A DNA stretch of 42,950 bases from Clostridia bacterium (GTDB lineage: Bacteria; Bacillota; Clostridia; UMGS1810): contig JAGATB010000035.1 of assembly GCA_017621495.1 (NCBI GenBank), positions 1-42,950 on the forward strand, given 5' to 3'. The position numbers and the translations under genes were made by a program. The notes under the pieces are model-generated. The model was not told the DNA's origin, searched no databases, and was given only the letters and a program-made list of their open reading frames with translations. Shown here piece after piece: positions 24,177 to 32,259 of this stretch (within the stretch, counting starts at the first letter, position 1; each line of letters starts with the position of its first letter).

Positions 24177-24965
24177 TTAATTTTTTTGTAATTTTCTGTA
24201 TTCTCTGGGGCTTACGGCAAATCTTGACCTGAAATTCCTCTCAAAATTCGCGTAATCGTTAAATCCCGATTCATAGCATATATCCGTCACCGTCATATCA
24301 GAAAATTCAAGCATTTTCTTGGCATAATCGTAGCGGATAGAGCTTAAGTATTCTTTGAAATTGATGCCGCAGTCCTTTAAAAAAATACTGCTCATATACG
24401 AGGGGGTCACCCCTGCTGCATCTGCAATATCCCTAAGACTGATATCACTGCGAAAGTTATTTTGTATATAAAGCATGGCTGTCTGCACTTTGGACAGATG
24501 CCCTCTCTCATGCCTATCGGTAAGACGGCATATCTTACCGAGTATACTGTTTAGCAGATGGAAGCTGTATTCATCATCATTCTCCGCAGAAGCGACATTG
24601 AGCTCATGCATCACCGCTTCAAGATAGCGTGCATCCCTCTCTGCCAGGCACACCCCACCTGCTTCTGACACCGATGACAGCCTAAAGAGCATGTTTTTGT
24701 CACATACTTCGCCCATAAACATCAGAGTTATAACCTGAGAGTCATCGGTAACCACACGGTGAAAGTTTACCGGAGTCATAAAAAACAGCATATTTTTTGC
24801 TATAGGGTTTTCATTACCATCAATAATATAGCTGCCGCTGCCGGATATGATAAGCTCAATTTCATAAAACTCATGCCAATGTGTAGGATAAGCTACAATA
24901 TTTTTCTCTTTTACCATTATCTTGCCGTTTTTTATTTTTTGAAGTCTGGTGTATCTGTCAATCAT
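24177..24965 (-). CDS. AraC-family transcriptional regulator
   Basis: DNA-binding regulator of 262 aa. The N-terminal cupin-like domain has THWHEFYEIELIISGSGSYI (residues about 26-45), which would bind a small ligand, often a sugar. The C-terminal AraC double HTH spans about 165-258: ISLRDIADAAGVTPSYMSSI and VTDICYESGFNDYANFERNF, ending in SPREYRKLQ. GAGGTGG lies 4 nt upstream of ATG 24965. It is divergent from fsa across a 127-bp gap and may control fsa or the FHA-ABC gene downstream (inference). Confidence 0.92.
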   Translation of the reverse strand: MIDRYTRLQKIKNGKIMVKEKNIVAYPTHWHEFYEIELIISGSGSYIIDGNENPIAKNMLFFMTPVNFHRVVTDDSQVITLMFMGEVCDKNMLFRLSSVSEAGGVCLAERDARYLEAVMHELNVASAENDDEYSFHLLNSILGKICRLTDRHERGHLSKVQTAMLYIQNNFRSDISLRDIADAAGVTPSYMSSIFLKDCGINFKEYLSSIRYDYAKKMLEFSDMTVTDICYESGFNDYANFERNFRSRFAVSPREYRKLQKN

Positions 24966-25092
24966 AATACCACCTCATGAAATATTTTATCACAAAATCG
25001 TAAAAAACGCAATGTTTTTTGTTAAAACAGCAATGCACAAATATCAAAACAGTGATATACTCTATATAATTAAGAAACGGAGGTAATTATAT

Positions 25093-25740
25093 ATGAAGCT
25101 TTTTATTGATACTGCAAACACAGATGAAATCAGAGAGGCAAATGACCTGGGAGTAATATGCGGTGTTACCACCAACCCCTCGCTTATTGCCAAGGAGGGC
25201 AGAGATTTCAAGACAGTTATAGACGAGATAACACAGATAGTTGACGGCCCCATATCTGCAGAGGTTATAAACCTTGAAGCAGACGGCATGGTAGAGGAAG
25301 CCATACCGCTTGCAAAGATGAACAAGAACATCGTTATAAAAATACCCATGACCACAGAAGGTCTTAAGGCTGAAAAGAGACTTTCCGCTATGGGCATAAA
25401 GACAAATGTAACACTTATATTCAGCGCGGCGCAGGCACTCTTGGCAGCAAGGGCAGGTGCTACATACGTAAGCCCCTTCCTGGGCAGACTTGATGACATA
25501 AACTGCGATGGTATGCAGCTTATATCCGATATCGTGATGATATTTGAAAATCACGGAATCGAAACAGAAATCATATCTGCAAGCATACGCAACCCCATGC
25601 ACGTGACAGAAGCCGCAAAGCTTGGAGCACATATAGCTACTGTACCCTACAAGGTAATAATGCAGATGATAAAGCATCCCTTAACCGATGCAGGAATTGA
25701 GAAATTTCTTAAAGATTGGGAAGGACATACTAATAGATAA
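25093..25740 (+). CDS. fsa: fructose-6-phosphate aldolase / transaldolase-like protein
   Basis: Class I aldolase of 215 aa of the small transaldolase (TalC/FSA) family. It has [13 protein letters not shown] and [14 protein letters not shown], the Schiff-base lysine K83 in NIVIKIPMT, and [10 protein letters not shown]. The short length is typical of this subfamily, whose members act either as transaldolase or as fructose-6-phosphate aldolase; the reaction cannot be decided here. GGAGG lies upstream of the ATG. It is divergent from an AraC-family regulator. A perfect 29-bp palindrome starts 9 bp after its stop. Confidence 0.93.
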   Translation: MKLFIDTANTDEIREANDLGVICGVTTNPSLIAKEGRDFKTVIDEITQIVDGPISAEVINLEADGMVEEAIPLAKMNKNIVIKIPMTTEGLKAEKRLSAMGIKTNVTLIFSAAQALLAARAGATYVSPFLGRLDDINCDGMQLISDIVMIFENHGIETEIISASIRNPMHVTEAAKLGAHIATVPYKVIMQMIKHPLTDAGIEKFLKDWEGHTNR

Positions 25741-25749
25741 ATATGAAAT

Positions 25750-25809
25750 AATAAACACAGTCAACGCAGGGGCGATTCACGAATCGCCCCTGCGTTGACT
25801 GTGTTTATT
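25750..25809. repeat. perfect 60-bp palindrome (29-bp arms)
   Basis: Arms 25750-25778 and 25781-25809 are perfect complements around a 2-nt loop. The core is GCAGGGGCGATTC/GAATCGCCCCTGC. It follows fsa, so it may end the transcript, but there is no long T tract. The GGGGCGATTC-type core resembles dispersed palindromic repeats seen in clostridial genomes (recollection, not searched). Confidence 0.8.
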
Positions 25810-25818
25810 GAACCTTTA

Positions 25819-25944
25819 TTAGCCATGAATATAATCTAACTTGTAAGGATATCTGAATGTTTTTTGCTTCACCGGAGGATGAATTTTATTTTCAACTATA
25901 TCCTTTGCGGTTAAAGTATTCGAAAACCGGCTTTGGTCAATCAT
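25819..25944 (-). other. short open frame of 41 codons, possible gene remnant
   Basis: From an ATG at 25944 the frame reads 41 codons (M-I-D-Q-S-R-F-S-N-T-L..., ending R-Y-P-Y-K-L-D-Y-I-H-G). There is no ribosome binding site, and a strong-looking promoter (25946-25974) overlaps its start, so it may be a gene remnant. The family is not recognised. Confidence 0.25.
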
Positions 25945-25945
25945 T

Positions 25946-25974
25946 AGTATACTACAGTATTTTATATTTGTCAA
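25946..25974 (-). promoter_or_regulatory. strong promoter-like sequence with no clear gene behind it
   Basis: The minus strand reads TTGACA (25969-25974), 17 bp, TATACT (25946-25951). TAGTATACTA around the -10 box is a 10-bp palindrome. It points toward the 41-codon frame and the palindrome after fsa. Confidence 0.55.
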
Positions 25975-26026
25975 GCAAAAGTTGTATTATAGTATATATA
26001 TATTTGACTTTATGGAGGCGTTTAAG

Positions 26027-26305
26027 TTGTTAAATTTACAAATTAAAAAATTAAGATTGGCAAATGGTATAACGCAGGTAGAGCTTGCAAAGCATTTGGG
26101 AGTAACCAAACAATGTGTGTCCAATTGGGAGAATGATAATATTCAGCCGTCTGTTGATATGTTAATCAAGTTATCATCTTTTTTCAAAGTATCTACGGAT
26201 TATATGCTGGGAATTGAAGAAAGAGAATTTATAGATGCGACAGGGCTTACCGAAGACCAAATTGCACATATAAGATATATTATTGAAGATATAGTAAATA
26301 AATAA
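26027..26305 (+). CDS. XRE-family regulator, possible antitoxin
   Basis: DNA-binding protein of 92 aa. The HTH_3 domain occupies residues about 4-60 (LRLANGITQVELAKHLGVTK, then QCVSNWENDNIQPSVDML), followed by the DYMLGIEE hinge common in this group and a short acidic C-terminal helix. The start is TTG 26027, with GGAGG 8 nt upstream; an ATG 15 nt earlier would overlap the ribosome binding site. The next gene is a HipA-like kinase, so the pair recalls hipBA, although the 202-bp gap with its own promoter is unlike the usual overlap. It may instead be a stand-alone regulator. Confidence 0.82.
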   Translation: MLNLQIKKLRLANGITQVELAKHLGVTKQCVSNWENDNIQPSVDMLIKLSSFFKVSTDYMLGIEEREFIDATGLTEDQIAHIRYIIEDIVNK

Positions 26306-26400
26306 AATCGGCAATAGAGATTCAAATATTTATTTTCATCAAAAAAGTAAAGACCTTACTTAATACTCCAATTTTATTAACAGTAGCTGATAATAATTTC

Positions 26401-26435
26401 GCCACAAAAATTGAAATTATTTCACCTTTTGTGGC
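26401..26435. promoter_or_regulatory. inverted repeat upstream of the HipA-like promoter, possible operator
   Basis: GCCACAAAA (26401-26409) and TTTTGTGGC (26427-26435) are perfect complements, 7 bp before the -35 box of the promoter at 26442-26470. A regulator such as the adjacent XRE protein could bind here. Confidence 0.5.
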
Positions 26436-26441
26436 AAACTG

Positions 26442-26470
26442 TTGATTTATTATAAATAATATAGTATAAT
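26442..26470 (+). promoter_or_regulatory. promoter of the HipA-like gene
   Basis: TTGATT (26442-26447), 17 bp, TATAAT (26465-26470). Downstream, CGGAG-GTA-CTCCG (26493-26505) folds over the ribosome binding site and could limit translation. Confidence 0.7.
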
Positions 26471-26507
26471 AAAAATATAACTCTAATAATATCGGAGGTA
26501 CTCCGCT

Positions 26508-27545
26508 ATGAATTTTTATATAATGTCAAAAGATGTTACAGCTGCAAAATGGCAGGACAATAATCTTGAAGTTATAAACGAAAAGATGTTGCCTTTATAT
26601 TTGAAAAATACAGGTAATGTGGAGAAATGGCTCGAAACAAGAGCCATTGATTGCCACCGAGCTAATTCCAGATTATTGAAGAAAGCGCTCCGTTTATCTG
26701 AAAAAGATGATGTTTCAACTGTTTTAGCTGTTAATGCAGCAACTATAACGGATAACTATTGGATAAAGCCCATAGATTCAGAATTAACATATGAAGATGT
26801 CAGATTTGATAATGACTATTTTGCGAATCTTGCTCTTACAGGAAATTATGACAGCTTTAACAGAGTTGCAAACAGCAAAAACTCCAAAACTCCGGAGCTT
26901 ACTAACATCGGTAGTTTTGAAAAATGCTGGAAGCTGAGAAACGGTCAATGGTGGATGCATAAAAAAGCAAATCATGATGAAATGTTTTCAGAATTGTTTA
27001 TATACAGACTCGGTGTTGAGCTTGGTTTCAAAATGGCAGAATACGAACGCGGCAATGGTGTTATTAAAACAAAAGATTTCACTGATAATGCTCATGTGAA
27101 CTTTGAGCCTGCTTTCAACATCCTGGGAGATGATGAAGATTACATCAAATCGTTTGAAATGCTCAAATTGATTTGTCCGGATGCGGTTGGTGATTATGTG
27201 AAGATGTTATTCTTAGACACAATCTGTGCGAACCCTGACAGACACACTTTCAACTTTGGTGTTTTAAGAGATGCTGATACCGGTAAGATTTTAGGTTTAG
27301 CACCGAATTTTGATAATAATATGGCACTTATATCAAGAGGTTATCCAAAGAATATCACTCGCAAAAACGACTTACTCATCAAACTCTTTAATGAATTAAT
27401 GGAGCATGATGAAAAACTGAAAAAGTATATTCCTGATCTCTCAGAAGATTTGATTAAAAAAGTAATTAAATCCGTGGGAATGCGTGTAAAATCAAAAGAA
27501 ATAACAGAAATTATCATGAACGGATATAAATTAATAGAAAAATAA
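26508..27545 (+). CDS. HipA-like kinase domain protein
   Basis: Protein of 345 aa with the C-terminal HipA kinase fold. The catalytic loop is in ICANPDRHTFNFGVL (residues about 241-255; Asp in DRH and a later Asn), followed by the metal-binding FDNN segment (NFDNNMALI). A lysine region occurs in WWMHKKANHDEMFSELFIYR. It is shorter than E. coli HipA (440 aa) and closer to the compact HipA/CtkA-like proteins. Such kinases phosphorylate tRNA synthetases or other targets and act as toxins. Target and toxicity are unknown here. GGAGG lies upstream of ATG but is held in a small hairpin. A good terminator follows at 27571-27604. Confidence 0.82.
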   Translation: MNFYIMSKDVTAAKWQDNNLEVINEKMLPLYLKNTGNVEKWLETRAIDCHRANSRLLKKALRLSEKDDVSTVLAVNAATITDNYWIKPIDSELTYEDVRFDNDYFANLALTGNYDSFNRVANSKNSKTPELTNIGSFEKCWKLRNGQWWMHKKANHDEMFSELFIYRLGVELGFKMAEYERGNGVIKTKDFTDNAHVNFEPAFNILGDDEDYIKSFEMLKLICPDAVGDYVKMLFLDTICANPDRHTFNFGVLRDADTGKILGLAPNFDNNMALISRGYPKNITRKNDLLIKLFNELMEHDEKLKKYIPDLSEDLIKKVIKSVGMRVKSKEITEIIMNGYKLIEK

Positions 27546-27570
27546 TCGGAGGTCTAATATATAAACACTG

Positions 27571-27604
27571 AAAAAAGCAAGCATCATCAGATGCTTGCTT
27601 TTTT
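27571..27604 (+). terminator. terminator of the HipA-like gene
   Basis: AAAAAAGCAAGCATC (27571-27585) pairs perfectly with GATGCTTGCTTTTTT (27590-27604) around a 4-nt loop. It works in both directions. Confidence 0.9.
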
Positions 27605-27668
27605 GTGGCGGAGAAGTTAAGACTTCTCTTAATATCCCAATCACCCATGCTTTGCAAAATATACGATT

Positions 27669-28565
27669 TTAATCCACATATGGCACCTTAAAATACTCCA
27701 AATACTTTTTGAATTTATCCTGTGCTGATAGGCAAGTGTCAGTCAAATAACCTTTTTCATTACACCATTCGGACAGACCTCTGTAATAGAACATTTTAAT
27801 GCTGTCATCAATTATAAATGGTACAATATTATTTTTAAGACATTCCTTAAACATAATAAGTCTGCCCACACGACCATTGCCATCTTGAAATGCATGTATA
27901 GTTTCAAACTGATAATGGAAATCTATTATTTCTTTCAAAGTATGTTCGTTCTTTTGATTATAAGATTTCAAAAGTTCTTTAATTTTTTGTGCCACAGTTT
28001 CGGGACTTGCGGTTTCTTTTCCGCCGACTTCATTTGGAAGTTTTTTATATTCACCTACATTGAACCAATCTTTTCTTGAATCGGAAGTGCCGGACTTTAA
28101 AGTAAAGTGCAGTTCTTTTATAAACTTTTCTGTGAGCTTATATGTTGCGTTATCAATTATCATATCAATACACTTGAAATGATTTGCAGTTTCTATAATA
28201 TCATCAACATTTAAAGCACTGTTATCCGCACCAATAGTATTAGTTTCAAAAATATATCTTGTCTGGTCGTGGGTTAATTTACTGCCCTCTATGTGATTTG
28301 AATTGTAGGTAAACTCTATTTGTATTTTATGATAAATACCTCCTTTAAGGGAAGACTTTTTCTCTGCTCTTAATCTTTCGAGAAGATTTTGCGGTTTATT
28401 GCTCTTTTTATTTATTCTTTCGGGTTTTTGTGCATTTTCGGGAATGTTCCAAGTCTTGCCCGTTAAGAAAGCCCCCGGTATTTTGTTTTGAGCACAGTAA
28501 TTTCGTACTGTACGTTCTGACATATTCCATTTTTTTGCTATATCCGAAACTGATAAATACATCAT
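27669..28565 (-). CDS. Fic-family protein with N-terminal HTH
   Basis: Protein of 298 aa. Residues about 1-50 form a MerR-like/DNA-binding helix-turn-helix (SVSDIAKKWNMSERTVRNYC, then GKTWNIPENA). The Fic domain carries the inhibitory motif in NSNHIEGSKL (class II form, S-x-x-x-E-G) and the catalytic motif HAFQDGNGRVGR. Fic enzymes transfer AMP or other groups from nucleotides to protein hydroxyls; the intact inhibitory motif predicts an autoinhibited enzyme. The start is ATG 28565 with AGGAGG 7 nt upstream; a second ATG follows at 28562. A hairpin TTTTTTGCCG/CGGCAAAAAA (28583-28606) lies in its leader. It neighbours the HipA-like gene in a small toxin-like cluster. Confidence 0.92.
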   Translation of the reverse strand: MMYLSVSDIAKKWNMSERTVRNYCAQNKIPGAFLTGKTWNIPENAQKPERINKKSNKPQNLLERLRAEKKSSLKGGIYHKIQIEFTYNSNHIEGSKLTHDQTRYIFETNTIGADNSALNVDDIIETANHFKCIDMIIDNATYKLTEKFIKELHFTLKSGTSDSRKDWFNVGEYKKLPNEVGGKETASPETVAQKIKELLKSYNQKNEHTLKEIIDFHYQFETIHAFQDGNGRVGRLIMFKECLKNNIVPFIIDDSIKMFYYRGLSEWCNEKGYLTDTCLSAQDKFKKYLEYFKVPYVD

Positions 28566-28582
28566 CAACAATCCTCCTGCTA

Positions 28583-28606
28583 TTTTTTGCCGATAACGGC
28601 AAAAAA
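28583..28606. promoter_or_regulatory. hairpin in the fic leader, possible operator
   Basis: TTTTTTGCCG (28583-28592) pairs with CGGCAAAAAA (28597-28606) just upstream of the fic ribosome binding site. A related half-site TTGCCGATAA occurs near 28639-28648. It could be an operator for the protein's own HTH (inference). Confidence 0.45.
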
Positions 28607-28655
28607 TAAATAAAAATACAATAATTGTGCCAAAAACTTGCCGATAAATGGTTTT

Positions 28656-28686
28656 AAAAAACGTAGTGGATTTCACTACGTTTTTT
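28656..28686. terminator. bidirectional terminator between tRNA genes and fic
   Basis: AAAAAACGTAGTG (28656-28668) pairs with CACTACGTTTTTT (28674-28686) around a 5-nt loop. A second small hairpin CCGTATG/CATACGG (28690-28709) lies between it and the tRNA. Confidence 0.85.
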
Positions 28687-28710
28687 GTTCCGTATGATTG
28701 TGCATACGGA

Positions 28711-28801
28711 TGGCGGAGAAGGAGAGATTTGAACTCTCGCGCCGGTTGCCCGACCTACACCCTTAGCAGGGGCGCCTCTTCGGCCTCTTGAGTACTTCTC
28801 C
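28711..28801 (-). tRNA. tRNA-Ser (anticodon GCT)
   Basis: 91-nt class II tRNA with encoded CCA. The acceptor stem GGAGAAG (28801-28795) pairs with the 3' strand (28721-28715). The anticodon loop reads CTGCTAA, giving GCT, and there is a long variable arm as expected for serine. Confidence 0.95.
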
Positions 28802-28867
28802 GTATATATCATCACCTGCCGAATAGGTGATAATCCCAATAAAATATGCTACTTTCAAAAAAAGAAG

Positions 28868-28954
28868 TGGCGGAGAGGCAGAGATTCGAACTCTGGGTGC
28901 TTTCGCATCACTAGTTTTCAAGACTAGCTCCTTAAACCACTCGGACACCTCTCC
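28868..28954 (-). tRNA. tRNA-Ser (anticodon TGA)
   Basis: 87-nt class II tRNA with encoded CCA. The acceptor stem GGAGAGG pairs with CCTCTCC. The anticodon loop reads CTTGAAA, giving TGA. The long variable arm is GTGATGCGAAAGCAC. It is upstream of the GCT gene on the same transcript. Confidence 0.95.
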
Positions 28955-28967
28955 GTGTGACTTATCT

Positions 28968-28996
28968 ATTTTAACACATTAAACGTTTATTGTCAA
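28968..28996 (-). promoter_or_regulatory. promoter of the two tRNA-Ser genes
   Basis: The minus strand reads TTGACA (28991-28996), 17 bp, TAAAAT (28968-28973), 13 nt before the first tRNA. Confidence 0.85.
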
Positions 28997-29025
28997 TACA
29001 TTTTTGGAATTTTTTTAAGATTTTT

Positions 29026-29054
29026 CAGAGTATCCATGTAACGAGGATACTCTG
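29026..29054 (-). terminator. terminator of the amino-acid ABC transporter operon
   Basis: CAGAGTATCC (29026-29035) pairs perfectly with GGATACTCTG (29045-29054). On the minus strand it is followed by AAAAATCTTAAAAAAATTCC rather than T only, so the strength is uncertain. Confidence 0.65.
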
Positions 29055-29066
29055 AAATTAATACGT

Positions 29067-29810
29067 CTATATAAGTTTCGCCAAAAAGCTTTTTAATCTG
29101 TCACTTTGAGGATTTTGGAATATTTCTTCCGGTGTTCCCTGCTCTATAAGTTGTCCACCATCCATAAATACCACACTGTCTGCTACCTCTCTGGCAAAGC
29201 CCATTTCATGCGTTACTACTATCATAGTCATTCCCTCGGCAGCCAGCTCTTTCATAACATCCAGAACCTCACCTACCATCTCCGGGTCAAGAGCAGATGT
29301 TGGCTCATCAAAAAGCATGACATCAGGATTCATCATAAGTGCCCTTACTATGGCAATTCTCTGCTTTTGACCGCCGGACAGCTGTGCCGGATATGCATCA
29401 GCTCTGTCTGCCAGTCCTACTCTCTCCAAAAGCAAACGTGCTTTTGCCTCTGCATCATCCTTAGTCATTTTCAGGAGTTTCATAGGTGCAATGGTGAGAT
29501 TACGCATTATGGTAAGATGCGGAAACAAATTAAACTGTTGAAAAACCATACCCATCTTGCGTCTCATAAGGTTGATATCATTTTTGGAATCCATAATGTC
29601 TGTATCTTCAAGCAATATATGACCGTCTGTAGGCTCCTCCAAAAGATTTAACGAACGCAAAAGAGTAGATTTACCACTGCCGGAAGGTCCTATGATTACT
29701 ACTACCTTTCCTTTTTCAAAATCAATGGAAACATCATCTAGTGCTTTGACAGTGCCGCCAAGATAGTACTTTTTCAAATTCTGTACACTGATAAGGCAAT
29801 TATCTTTCAT
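29067..29810 (-). CDS. polar amino-acid ABC transporter ATP-binding protein
   Basis: ATPase of 247 aa that powers the importer encoded by the two upstream genes. Walker A is GPSGSGKST (residues about 38-46), the Q-loop is in [11 protein letters not shown], the signature is LSGGQKQR and Walker B is [27 protein letters not shown] contains the switch histidine. This is the GlnQ/PAAT subfamily, and the [14 protein letters not shown] stretch is typical. The start is ATG 29810 with AGGAGG upstream. It overlaps the permease 3' end by 11 bp, so the two are translationally coupled. Confidence 0.95.
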   Translation of the reverse strand: MKDNCLISVQNLKKYYLGGTVKALDDVSIDFEKGKVVVIIGPSGSGKSTLLRSLNLLEEPTDGHILLEDTDIMDSKNDINLMRRKMGMVFQQFNLFPHLTIMRNLTIAPMKLLKMTKDDAEAKARLLLERVGLADRADAYPAQLSGGQKQRIAIVRALMMNPDVMLFDEPTSALDPEMVGEVLDVMKELAAEGMTMIVVTHEMGFAREVADSVVFMDGGQLIEQGTPEEIFQNPQSDRLKSFLAKLI

Positions 29811-31185
29811 TATTTCTAAGCCTCCTCTCAAGTATACCCACAAGTCTGGAAAGTCCGAGAACCATTACCAGATATATAAGCGCTACCGCCACCAACGGCA
29901 TAAACGGGCTATATGTAGCAGAACGTATAGCATTACCTGCATACATCAAATCACCGAGTCCTATATAGAATGCGACTGAAGTTTCTTTGAGCAACACAAC
30001 AAATTCATTGGCAAGTGCAGGCAGCACCGCCTTGAACGCTTGTGGAAATACTATATAAAGCATGGTCTGCATATAATTAAATCCCAGACTTCTGCCAGCT
30101 TCTATCTGTCCATCATCCACGCTCATGATACCTCCGCGGACAATCTCGGCTACATATGCACCGGAATTAAATCCGAAGCATACCACAGCGGCAATAAATT
30201 TGTCCACTCCCAAAGGCATAAAGATAACAAAATAAATTATCATTATCTGCACTACAGCAGGAGTGCCTCTTATTATTGTAAGGTAAAACTGACATATGGC
30301 ATTGAGTATTTTTAACACAAATCCATGCTTTGTGTTTTTAAGATATGTGCAACGCACGAAAGCCACTATAAAACCGAGTATTATACCTATAATAAGTGCA
30401 CAAAACGTAAGCTTTATAGTAACCCAGAGTCCTTTAAAGATAGTTTTCCATCTGTCATGACGCAAAAAGTTAATTTCAAAATCCTTTTTAACACTGTTCC
30501 AGATTTTCACTATACCTTGCGCTGTCTCGGGTTTAGCGGAAGTAACTCTTGCTTCAAAGCACTCTATGAATCCCTTATTGACATTGGTAGACTGTATCTT
30601 CTTCTCTTCAGTACCACCATCCAAAGTCGGAACTTTCACAGTCTTGATTGTACTTACTTCATTCTTGATATCAATAGTACCGCCAAAGACTGTATTTATA
30701 GAAGCATCATCTGCATAAATTTTGAAGCCATCTTTGGTATCATAGAGTTTTAACTTTGCTTCCTTTGTAACTTTGGGTGATTTTTCAAGTGCTGCCAGGA
30801 TGTCTTTCTCAAATTCCATCTTGAAATCAAGGGATGATTTAAACATAGTGCCGTTTTTCTTTTTCACTTCTGCATCAAGATAGGAATCATAATCATCTGC
30901 TACGCTCTCATGGACTGCCAAGGTTTTCACAGTACAGTCAAGTATAACATCCTTTTCATCGCCGTATGATATATTTTTAACTTTTATGTAGTTATTGTCT
31001 GCTATATATTTAAGTGACTTTGTAACAGCTGCCTTGTCAAACTGTTCATTCAATACCGTCTCGGCATCCTGCATGCTTATCTCGGTTGCTTTGGTAGCAG
31101 TGCGCACTTCAAAGAAGCACCACGATACCAGTAAACAAATCAAAACCGCTGCAGCAACACCTGAAATTACTCTCTTCTTAGTCAT
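29800..31185 (-). CDS. polar amino-acid ABC permease with an unusual N-terminal exported domain
   Basis: Permease of 461 aa, about twice the usual 215-240. The C-terminal half (about residues 235-461) is a standard HisMQ/GlnP-type permease with about five segments and the ATPase-contact loop [20 protein letters not shown]. The N-terminal half begins with a membrane segment ([20 protein letters not shown], residues about 7-26) and then about 200 residues that should lie outside the membrane. They are lysine- and aspartate-rich and do not resemble the type 2 substrate-binding fold; a separate binding protein is encoded upstream. The domain's role is unknown. The start is ATG 31185, because AAGGA lies between it and an earlier ATG. 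Confidence 0.88.
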   Translation of the reverse strand: MTKKRVISGVAAAVLICLLVSWCFFEVRTATKATEISMQDAETVLNEQFDKAAVTKSLKYIADNNYIKVKNISYGDEKDVILDCTVKTLAVHESVADDYDSYLDAEVKKKNGTMFKSSLDFKMEFEKDILAALEKSPKVTKEAKLKLYDTKDGFKIYADDASINTVFGGTIDIKNEVSTIKTVKVPTLDGGTEEKKIQSTNVNKGFIECFEARVTSAKPETAQGIVKIWNSVKKDFEINFLRHDRWKTIFKGLWVTIKLTFCALIIGIILGFIVAFVRCTYLKNTKHGFVLKILNAICQFYLTIIRGTPAVVQIMIIYFVIFMPLGVDKFIAAVVCFGFNSGAYVAEIVRGGIMSVDDGQIEAGRSLGFNYMQTMLYIVFPQAFKAVLPALANEFVVLLKETSVAFYIGLGDLMYAGNAIRSATYSPFMPLVAVALIYLVMVLGLSRLVGILERRLRNNER

Positions 31186-31217
31186 AAATTCACAATCCTT
31201 CATTACAATAAAATATA

Positions 31218-31248
31218 CTGCAAGAACAGTAACGACCTATCCTTGCAG
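31218..31248 (-). other. intercistronic hairpin between binding protein and permease
   Basis: CTGCAAG (31218-31224) pairs with CTTGCAG (31242-31248) in the 86-bp gap. In transport operons such hairpins often stabilise the upstream binding-protein mRNA so that it is made in excess; this is inference. Confidence 0.5.
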
Positions 31249-31271
31249 CATAATTTTATAATTCGTAAATA

Positions 31272-32081
31272 TTATTCAGCCTTAATGTACTTAGCGATGA
31301 TTTCATCTATAGTACCATCTTCTGTAAGCTTTTCGAGAGCGTCGTTGATATCATCGAGAAGCTCGGAATTATCTTTAGCTACAGCTATAGCATAATCTTC
31401 GATAGCGTATTCTGTTTCAAGAATCTTAAGACCTTCATTTTCTGCAACAAATGCCTTAGCGGGTTCATTGTCAATAATTACAGCCTGAACGTCACCGCCC
31501 TTTAATGCGATAACTGCATCTGCACCCTTTGAATAGCTTACTACATGATCTTCGCCGTAATCATCTTTGGCATAGATGTCACCTGTAGTACCCAGCTGTA
31601 CACCAATCTTTTTGCCTTCGAGGTCATCAAGAGTAGCTATATCGGAACCCTCGGGAACTATAACCACCTGTACACCTGTAGCATAGCTGGAAGTAAAATC
31701 AACCTCTTCCTTACGCTCATCAGTAACAGTCATACCGGCTATACCGAAATCAACCTCACCCTTCTGAACAGAAGTAATGATTGAGTCAAATTCCATATCA
31801 ACGATTTCAAGCTTGCCACCAAGTTCTTTAGCGATAGCTGTTGCGATTTCAACGTCTATTCCCTTGAACTCTTCACCCTCTTTGTACTCATAAGGAGGGA
31901 ATGCAGCATTTGTGCCCATCTTGAACACAGCATTGTCTTTCTTCTCGGACTGTTCATTTTCAACAGCACCATTATCAGACTGTTCATTTTTAGCAACATC
32001 TTTGTCACCGCATGCGGTAAAAAGCACTGCACAAGACAATACAAGTGCAACTACTAAAACCAATGATAATAATCTTTTCAT
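31272..32081 (-). CDS. polar amino-acid ABC transporter substrate-binding lipoprotein
   Basis: Surface lipoprotein of 269 aa. Residues 1-22 form a lipoprotein signal peptide ending in the lipobox FTAC, with cysteine the lipidated residue. A short acidic, asparagine-rich linker follows. The type 2 periplasmic-binding fold starts at AVFKMGTNAAFPPYEYKEGE (residues about 49-68), continues with GIDVEIATAIAKELG, VDFGIAGMTVTDERKE and KKIGVQLGTTGD, and ends DGTIDEIIAKYI. The ligand is a polar amino acid such as glutamine, cystine or histidine. The start is ATG 32081 with AAAGGAG upstream, and a promoter lies at 32121-32149. Confidence 0.95.
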   Translation of the reverse strand: MKRLLSLVLVVALVLSCAVLFTACGDKDVAKNEQSDNGAVENEQSEKKDNAVFKMGTNAAFPPYEYKEGEEFKGIDVEIATAIAKELGGKLEIVDMEFDSIITSVQKGEVDFGIAGMTVTDERKEEVDFTSSYATGVQVVIVPEGSDIATLDDLEGKKIGVQLGTTGDIYAKDDYGEDHVVSYSKGADAVIALKGGDVQAVIIDNEPAKAFVAENEGLKILETEYAIEDYAIAVAKDNSELLDDINDALEKLTEDGTIDEIIAKYIKAE

Positions 32082-32120
32082 TTTAAAAATCTCCTTTATA
32101 TTAATATAGATACAATTAGA

Positions 32121-32149
32121 ATTATATCCCAAATAATCGTTTTTGTCAA
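32121..32149 (-). promoter_or_regulatory. promoter of the amino-acid transporter operon
   Basis: The minus strand reads TTGACA (32144-32149), 17 bp, TATAAT (32121-32126), about 35 nt before the ribosome binding site of the binding-protein gene. Confidence 0.9.
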
Positions 32150-32259
32150 CTGTTTGGAATTTTAAGTACAAACTTTTCGGCATTTTTAAGATTTATGCAA
32201 AAAAGCAATGCATAAATCCATTTTTATGCATTGCTAATTGTAGCTTTTCACAATACTTA

